DNA from: Panorpa germanica
Lineage: Eukaryota; Arthropoda; Insecta; Mecoptera; Panorpidae
Assembly: GCA_963678705.1 (NCBI GenBank)
Contig: OY783203.1
Span: forward strand, 29,494,535-29,558,534
Direction: 5' to 3'
DNA length: 64,000 nucleotides
Part shown: one piece after another, positions 57,961 to 64,000 of the stretch
How the letters are laid out: every line of letters starts with the position of its first letter
Numbering within the stretch: position 1 is the first letter of the stretch
Program-made: the position numbers and the translations under genes
Notes under the pieces: model-generated
The model's input: only the letters and a program-made list of their open reading frames with translations
Told to the model about the DNA's origin: nothing
Databases searched by the model: none

Positions 57961-58045
57961 TTTGCATTTTTTAGGGGTCGATTTTTTAACTCTTTATTGA
58001 AATATTGGTTAATAATTTTTTTATTAAATATCTAACAATTGACGA
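57961..58045 (+). repeat. Diverged MITE-B left end
   Basis: 'ttttaggggtcgatttttta' and 'ttattaaatatctaacaatt' match the left part of MITE-B. The remainder is replaced by retrotransposon sequence. Confidence 0.4.
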
Positions 58046-58099
58046 AATTATGAAAAGTATGAAAAACTCTAAATTCTTTTTCAATGGTATTTTGTCCCC

Positions 58100-58590
58100 A
58101 AATAATATACCTGGAGAACAAGGGAGGAAATTATATAAAATAATTGCAAGATTCAGGCTGGAGAATGAAGAGAAAGGCAGTAGGTATTGGGGAACAGTAT
58201 AAGAGAAATTATGCAGCATATACGAGAAGGATGAGGGAGTATAGGTGTCAGGATAAAGTGGAAAGTGAATTAAGCTTGTAGGAATTATTGCAAGGAAAGA
58301 GTGAAGGAAGAGTATGGATGACGGAGATAAGGAGAAAGAGAAGAGAGAGGGGAGAAGAAACTTTTTAAGCAGAGGGAGTCGTGAGGAACGATTGCAAAAG
58401 AAGAGAAAGAATTAGATAGGATGTGGAAGTAAGGAGGAGGCAGTGGAGGTAGAACAAGGGAGATAAACATTGAAAAGGAAAAAGTGAATGTTAAAAGTTT
58501 GTTCAAAATTTGTAAAGGAAAGGTAAAATGTAAATGTGTTCAATGTGTTACAAATGTGTAAATGTGAAACTCAATAAAATGCCGTCGCAT
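58100..58590 (+). mobile_element. Non-LTR retrotransposon relic
   Basis: Frame pieces 'IIARFRLENEEKGSRYW', then a purine-rich region with several stops, then a 3' end 'ctcaataaaatgccgtcgca'. Same family as 34040-34700, more decayed. Confidence 0.65.
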
Positions 58591-58599
58591 ATTTTTCAT

Positions 58600-61068
58600 A
58601 ATGTAACTGTGTTTTCTGTCAAATATTACTAGTTGTCTTCTACATATTTTAAAAGATCTACTGTACGAACCCACCCCCACCACAACTTGGTAAAGAAAAG
58701 CATTACCGTTATACATTATGCATCACATGCATTCAGGTATATTAAGTACACTAGTATTATTACGCAAAATGATTTATTAACAAGTGTACATTTTTGTCTC
58801 CCTTTGAGGTTAGGGATTTCACAACATATATCACGTTGATATATCTATACATCATATTTAATGTTTTTTCATGCATAAAATAGAAAAAGCTTTTCTCCCT
58901 CGATTATATTTTTCGGTGTGTAAACATTCTGAGCTGTAAAGAATTATTGCACCTGCCGAAAGCTATGCATTGTGATTTAAGACGTTTTCTTACATAAATT
59001 CAATGTTATACATCCATAAAAGAAAAGCTCTACAGGATTAGGCTTCTATTTTTTCACACGTGCAAAGTTATTACATTTCAATATTGAGTTTACACTGGGA
59101 TAACCATATACACACACACTTCTACAACTTTACGATTACTGTTAGTACATTTAAAGTAGTTTCAAGGGAATTGTTTTTCTATTCTAAAGTATAAAACCAT
59201 GCATGCAATCAGATAAACATAGTTACATGTGTTTAATGTTTATTTAACATAAAAATTACCTTTTACATACTTATTTTACATAAAAATAAGATATTTACGT
59301 CTTTTTTTTACATAAATTAAATTTATTGTGCAAGATTGTAATTTTAATTCATAAATTAACGTTTTATAGACATAAGTGCACTGAATTTCTTGAGCTTTAG
59401 TGGTACAGTAGTGCCGCGCACAGTTGATCACTTTAAAAAGTTGTGATCTCGAATAATGTGCGCAATTGATACTAACTAATTAGCTTAAAATGTATAAATT
59501 ATTAATATTGTTGACAATTATAGTGATTACTATTTTCAATTCTATTGTTTCAAATGATTAATTACTATTAATAATAATACTTATTTTAAACCATAAAATT
59601 ATTTTTTAAATAAAATTAAAAGTAAAATTAAATTTATAAAATTTAATTAAAAACTATAGCACTGAACTATTAGTATGTGGTTACGCCTAAACTACTAGAA
59701 GAGGAATTAACTAAAATCATCAAACCAACATCAAACAACATTACTGTTTAATTATTAAACATATAACAATATTCATTTTTGCTGTATGATTAATATTTTT
59801 TGTTTATATTAAAGCTGAAATACTAAGTAATGGAAAAGCTGCTATTTTTTTGTGTTTATATCTATTTTAGAATGATGTTAAATATAAGTTTATATCACAA
59901 CAAAGTGTAGAAAAGAAAAAACTAGAATTTTATTTTTGTTAAGTAGCAACTGTTAATTAAAAAACAAGACTTTTTTATCATAATATTTTCTATACTCTCA
60001 TCAGGTGTATTTCTTTGTGCAATGTTTTCAACTTGACGTTTATAAAATATAATCAAAAGTTTGATCTATAATTTGTAAGTAAGCAAATAAGATGAAACGT
60101 TACTTCTTAGTTAAGTCCATTTAAACTGGTCCCTTCTCATGTAGAACCGCAGTATGCACCCACTGCATGAGCCATTTCCAAAATTTCCCAATATGATACT
60201 TCTTATTTCAGTAACCCTAAAAGTGGAGAGGGGCTGGTAAGATCAAAACGATACAAAAAAGCATATTTTTGATAATGTTTTTTTGATGACATGGATAATA
60301 TATAATTATTTCAATAATTCTAAATGATAAAATAACATTTAAAGAATACTTTGTGAAAATTTCATAAATAAATATCAAGAAATATTTAAGATTTAAGATT
60401 TAATTAGTTGATAAGTTTCTGCAGGTAACACTGTCGAGTTTCTTTTCTTTTATTGATTTTTCAATTTTTTACAGCATTTACAACTGAAAATATCAGAAAC
60501 TTTGTTATTTTAAAATACGTCTAAATTAAAAAGAAAAAAATTCGACAGCGTTACCTCGGCATTTATGTAAAGAAAGAGTGATTGAAATTTTGACACAATT
60601 TAACAATCGAATACGCACGTGTTTTCTTTAATGCAACGTTGTGTCAAAATTTGAATTCAATCGACCGACTACTTCCCGAATTTTGCGGGCACAAACATAC
60701 GCAGGCTGTATTTTTAAATATAAAGATTTTCTACTTTAAATTATATTACATTTGGATTGTCTCTTAATATTATTGATTTAACCCGATAATTTGTACAATG
60801 TTATTTTTAACTACGCTTGCGTTTTTACTAATTCTATGACAAGTAATTAATTTTTGTTTATTTTACAATTATCGTTCTTTTATATTTGATGTATATCTTC
60901 AGTCGAACAGCTATAACATAATTCAAAAGAAGTGCCCGCCATAAATTTAATTAATTGAAATTAGAATTCAAATTTTATATATAACCAAAGGCGTACTGAA
61001 GGGGGGGGGGGGGTATAGCGCTGCATACGACCATAATAATTATATTTTGTTTTATTTTTATTTTTCAG
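58600..61068. other. AT-rich intergenic DNA upstream of the cyclase gene
   Basis: No coding exon recognised. Since the first coding exon at 61069 starts at a splice acceptor, an untranslated first exon and the promoter probably lie here or further upstream, but neither can be pointed to. A poly-G tract is at 61001-61013. Confidence 0.4.
61001..61013. repeat. Poly-G tract, 13 bp
   Basis: Uninterrupted G run, 56 bases before the splice acceptor of the first cyclase coding exon. Confidence 0.9.
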
Positions 61069-61256
61069 GGTCCACTTAACTACGCGCAATGTACGGTCTT
61101 CTGTTAGAGAATCTCTCTGAGTACATAAAGTCGGTATACGGAGAGGATAAATGGGATGACATTCGTAGAAAGGCGGGGGTGGATTCCCCTGCGTTCAGCA
61201 CGCACCAAGTCTACCCCGAGAACCTTCTTAACAAGTTGGCGCAGCAAGCTATACAA
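61069..61256 (+). CDS. Gyc88E: Atypical soluble guanylate cyclase (Gyc88E-type), first coding exon
   Basis: The gene spans 61069 to beyond the window end and converts GTP to cGMP in the cytosol. Fly Gyc88E and its relatives are heme proteins linked to oxygen sensing and able to work alone or with a partner subunit (established knowledge of the family). This exon follows the acceptor tttttcag, has 20 bases of 5' UTR and the ATG at 61089, and codes residues 1-56 ([20 protein letters not shown]...) of the heme-binding HNOB domain. It ends in phase 0 at the donor gtttgt. The start is fixed by the family's conserved MYGLL N-terminus. Joining the seven visible exons keeps one frame for 444 residues without a stop. 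Confidence 0.95.
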
Positions 61257-61574
61257 GTTTGTACAAAATATTTTATAAATCTCAAACATTTCTTGAAATA
61301 TTTCTTATGAATTCTTTATAAAATTTTATTGTTTTATAAAAAGGGTATCTATGTACTTTTTGAGAATGATTTTTTGAAGTAAATTTTAAAACAAAAAACT
61401 TTTAGGAAAGGTTTATTTCTTTCTGACCTCTTGAATTGCTAATATACTATTAGAGTTTCAAAGAAATGCTACTAACCTTAACGTAAGCTTGTAGGAATTC
61501 AGCTTTTACTGTAAAAGGAATTTTAGAGCAGCATATATTCCATTTAATATCTACCCGCTATATATAGTTACAGA

Positions 61575-61655
61575 CGACACAGTGGGCGAGAGAATTATCA
61601 CTTGATGCTAGACTGCTGAGTTTTCGGGTTCGATTGTTATCAAACAGTTATAGCC
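61575..61655 (+). mobile_element. SINE head in intron 1 of the cyclase gene
   Basis: 'acagtgggcgagagaattat', then the B-box 'tcgggttcgattgttatc'. Truncated after the head; retrotransposon sequence follows. Confidence 0.55.
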
Positions 61656-62090
61656 AAAAGAGAATACCTAGAGAATCACGCAAGGAAAGAAAAGAAAATG
61701 ATTGCTAGTAATTAGGCTTGGGAATGGAGAAAGGGACATTAGGTACTGTAGGTAGAGGAAAGGAAATGATACAGCTTATGTGGGAGAGGAAGCTGAAAGC
61801 GAAGTAAACCTGATAGAAATCTTACATGTGGAGAAGGAGGGAATAAAATAAATGAATGAGGTTTAAAAGAGCAGAATAAATAAAGACAAGGGAGATGAGC
61901 GTATGTTATAAAATAATTAGATAAAAAAGAACACTGTACTATCGAGCATTAGAGTAGGGTCAGGAGAAATTAAAAGTCGAATTGGCCTAAAGGAGATGTT
62001 GCAAGAAAAGCGGAAAGGAAAAGTATTGACGGCGGAAGTAAGGAGAAAGTGTAGAGAGAAGGAAGATAAACGAGAGATAGTTTTTAATTA
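61656..62090 (+). mobile_element. Decayed non-LTR retrotransposon relics in intron 1
   Basis: Purine-rich pieces with family-like residues ('LQEKRKGKVLTAEVRRK', 'REKEDKREIV') and many stops. At least two rearranged segments are present. Confidence 0.5.
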
Positions 62091-62290
62091 AATAGTGTTA
62101 TTAACATTTATTAGTTTAGAAAATGAAATGAGAAATAAATGAAATGAAATAGATATGCCAAAAAGGTATATACGAAAAAATAAAATGCATACATACTATT
62201 ACACTAGTACAATTCAAGACGCAAGACGTCAGAGAAAAAGTTACAAAATAAGGCCATGTTTTGCTTAACTCTTTATTTATTTGTCTACAG

Positions 62291-62572
62291 GTGTTGGGTG
62301 TCACAGAGCAGCACTTCATGGATCAAATGGGTGTCTACTTTGTGAACTTTGTGTCACAGTACGGCTATGATAGGGTCTTATCAGTATTAGGACGACATAT
62401 GCGTGATTTTCTTAACGGATTAGATAATCTTCATGAATATCTTAAATTCTCTTATCCAAAGATGAAGGCTCCAAGCTTTATTTGTGAGAACGAAACCCGT
62501 CATGGACTAACTCTGCATTACAGGAGCAAGAGGAGGGGATTTGTTTACTACACAATGGGGCAAATTAGAGAG
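62291..62572 (+). CDS. Gyc88E: Guanylate cyclase exon 2: heme-binding domain core
   Basis: Residues 57-150, phase 0 at both ends (acceptor ttgtctacag, donor gtaaag). It holds the key heme-pocket features: His104 in 'LDNLHEYL', at the place of the proximal heme ligand of soluble cyclases, and the Y-x-S-x-R motif at 133-137 ('YRSKR') that binds the heme propionates. Both are intact, so heme binding is expected. Read past the donor, the frame stops after a few codons, which confirms the boundary. Confidence 0.97.
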
Positions 62573-62739
62573 GTAAAGTATCTTAAGTGTTACGTTTTAA
62601 ATAGTTCCTTCTAATCTGATTGACTATGTCAGGTAAGAGGGAAAAACCAATATCGTCTATTTTGCAGTGCCGTATTAGTCATATAGCACTCGCTGCAATC
62701 ATATTTTTGATCAATGTTTTGCACTTGTATTTATTTCAG

Positions 62740-62945
62740 GTGGCCCGTCACTTCTATCACAAGGAGATGAAGATTGAACTGATTCGAGAAGAAATGATGG
62801 CTGACACTGTTCATGTTACATTCCAACTTTCTTTTGACAACCGAGCATTTACGCTTGCCTCTCTTGCGATGACAAGAGAAGAGAAACATCTTCCGATTAG
62901 TGCTTCCGTTTTGTTTGAAATATTCCCATTCTGCATCGTTTTTGG
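62740..62945 (+). CDS. Gyc88E: Guanylate cyclase exon 3: end of HNOB, start of HNOBA
   Basis: Residues 151-218 plus two bases of codon 219. Acceptor ttatttcag, donor gtaagt. It covers the end of the heme domain ('[20 protein letters not shown]') and the linker into the PAS-like HNOBA domain ('[20 protein letters not shown]'). The intron is 167 bp. Confidence 0.95.
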
Positions 62946-63020
62946 GTAAGTGCACTTACCCATTTTCCTAACAGTGAGTAACACACATCAATAATTTATT
63001 ACTTTTATACATAAATACAG

Positions 63021-63144
63021 ATCTGATATGGTCATACGCAGTATTGGGAATTCTTTAATGGTGATCCTACCTGAACTGCTTGGCAAAAAAATAACCAGGT
63101 GGTTTAAATTAGAGCGACCATTAATAGCTTTCAAATTTCAAACT
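63021..63144 (+). CDS. Gyc88E: Guanylate cyclase exon 4: HNOBA (PAS-like) domain
   Basis: Completes codon 219 and codes 220-260 ('[18 protein letters not shown]', '[11 protein letters not shown]'). Acceptor aaatacag, donor gtaagt. The intron before it is 75 bp. This exon is too short to stand out as an open frame; it is identified by the splice sites and by continuity with its neighbours. Confidence 0.93.
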
Positions 63145-63225
63145 GTAAGTAATATAGTAATCCTTATACATCACAATTAATTAGTACATTGGCTATATCA
63201 CAAAATGTGGTTAATATTTAATCAG

Positions 63226-63500
63226 ATCCTAAATCGAACCAACAACATATTTGAGTTGGTGACTGTAGAACCAATCCAAGAGAAGACGGGTAACAAGAAG
63301 AAAATAACGGAGAGAATTGATACAGAGATTGAAGAAATAGCAGCATTGGATGATAACACTCTGAGATTAAAAGGACAAATGGTTTATATGGAGAACTGGA
63401 AGATGATGATGTATTTAGGAACTCCAGTAATGCCGGATCTAAAAGCTTTAATTTCTACAGGATTGTACATCAACGATTTGTCCATGCATGATTTCAGCAG
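63226..63500 (+). CDS. Gyc88E: Guanylate cyclase exon 5: HNOBA domain, second half
   Basis: Residues 261-351 plus two bases. Acceptor aatcag, donor gtaaca. Contains '[17 protein letters not shown]', a charged insert '[19 protein letters not shown]' (a position that varies in length in this family), then '[20 protein letters not shown]' and '[14 protein letters not shown]', all typical of HNOBA. Confidence 0.95.
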
Positions 63501-63655
63501 GTAACATTTTTTATTAGTTTTAGTTTTTAGCATTACGTCACACAAATTTCCTGCAATTCTGCAATTCGATTTCTTTTCTGAATGCATCTAACCCCTTAAC
63601 ATAAATCAAAGTAATATTCTACACCGTTATACCTAAAAATAAAATATAATCTTAG

Positions 63656-63860
63656 GGACTTGATGCTAGCTGGTACGCAGCAATCAGTGGAATTAAAACT
63701 GGCATTAGATCAAGAACAGCAGAAAAGCAAGAAGTTAGAAGAATCCATGAGAAAATTAGATGAAGAAATGAGACGAACTGATGAATTGTTGTATCAGATG
63801 ATTCCTAAACAAGTTGCAGATCGTCTGCGAACTGGAGAAAGCCCCATCGATACCTGCGAG
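63656..63860 (+). CDS. Gyc88E: Guanylate cyclase exon 6: signalling helix / coiled coil
   Basis: Completes Arg352 and codes 353-420. A long heptad-like helix ('[20 protein letters not shown]', about 370-398) links sensor to catalytic domain and dimerises the subunits. It ends in '[16 protein letters not shown]', the conserved lead-in to the cyclase domain. Acceptor ataatcttag, donor gtttgt, phase 0. Confidence 0.95.
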
Positions 63861-63926
63861 GTTTGTTTCATAATACTTTCATGGAAATATAACCTCACTT
63901 TAATAACACTGCACTTGTATTTCCAG

Positions 63927-64000
63927 ATGTTTGATAGTGTCTCTGTCTTATTCTCCGATGTTGTGACATTTACTGAAATTTGCAGTAGAATAACTCCTAT
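63927..64000 (+). CDS. Gyc88E: Guanylate cyclase exon 7 (partial): start of catalytic domain
   Basis: Acceptor tttccag. Residues 421-444 before the window ends. '[15 protein letters not shown]' is the first motif of class III nucleotide cyclases; Asp431 is the expected metal-binding aspartate. The rest of the catalytic domain, including the substrate-specifying residues, is outside the window. Confidence 0.95.
   Translation, partial: MFDSVSVLFSDVVTFTEICSRITP

Overview
The window is AT-rich nuclear DNA from an arthropod, almost certainly an insect. The evidence is a spliced atypical soluble guanylate cyclase gene of the insect Gyc88E type, an irritans-type mariner element, tRNA-derived SINEs, 5'-truncated non-LTR retrotransposons and many small inverted-repeat elements. 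Nothing is bacterial: there are no operons, no CRISPR array and no rRNA. The order of insect cannot be fixed from this sequence alone.

Layout. (1) 0.3-1.7 kb: a SINE scrap, then a hairpin element carrying a 29-bp minisatellite. (2) 2.2-4.7 kb: a block made of a duplicated exon fragment, a conserved 5' flank, an intronless gene for a small basic helical protein (gene 1, plus strand) and its 3' UTR. (3) 4.7-47 kb: a gene desert of transposon relics. It includes a nearly complete mariner at 20.9-22.2 kb, three Helitron-like 3' ends, several MITE families, a 245-bp satellite punctuated by TA tracts at 32.5-33.5 kb, and nested insertions whose order can be read from target-site duplications. (4) 47.1-51.8 kb: the block of region 2 again, in opposite orientation and carrying two further members of the small-protein family (genes 2 and 3, minus strand). 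(5) 52-61 kb: more repeats, including an internally deleted mariner-type element with 32-bp inverted repeats. (6) 61.07-64.0 kb: the first seven visible exons of the Gyc88E-like guanylate cyclase, plus strand, cut off by the window end inside the catalytic domain.

Two gene systems matter. The cyclase is a conserved signalling gene with its heme-binding residues present. The three-gene family is the unusual item. Its 5' and 3' flanks align at roughly nine bases in ten by eye, while the proteins keep only about a quarter to a third of their residues. That is the reverse of ordinary purifying selection and points to fast diversification of the proteins, or to gene conversion of the flanks. I recognise no known domain in these proteins, and their function is unknown. 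The repeat families are given local names (MITE-A to MITE-E) only to show which copies belong together.
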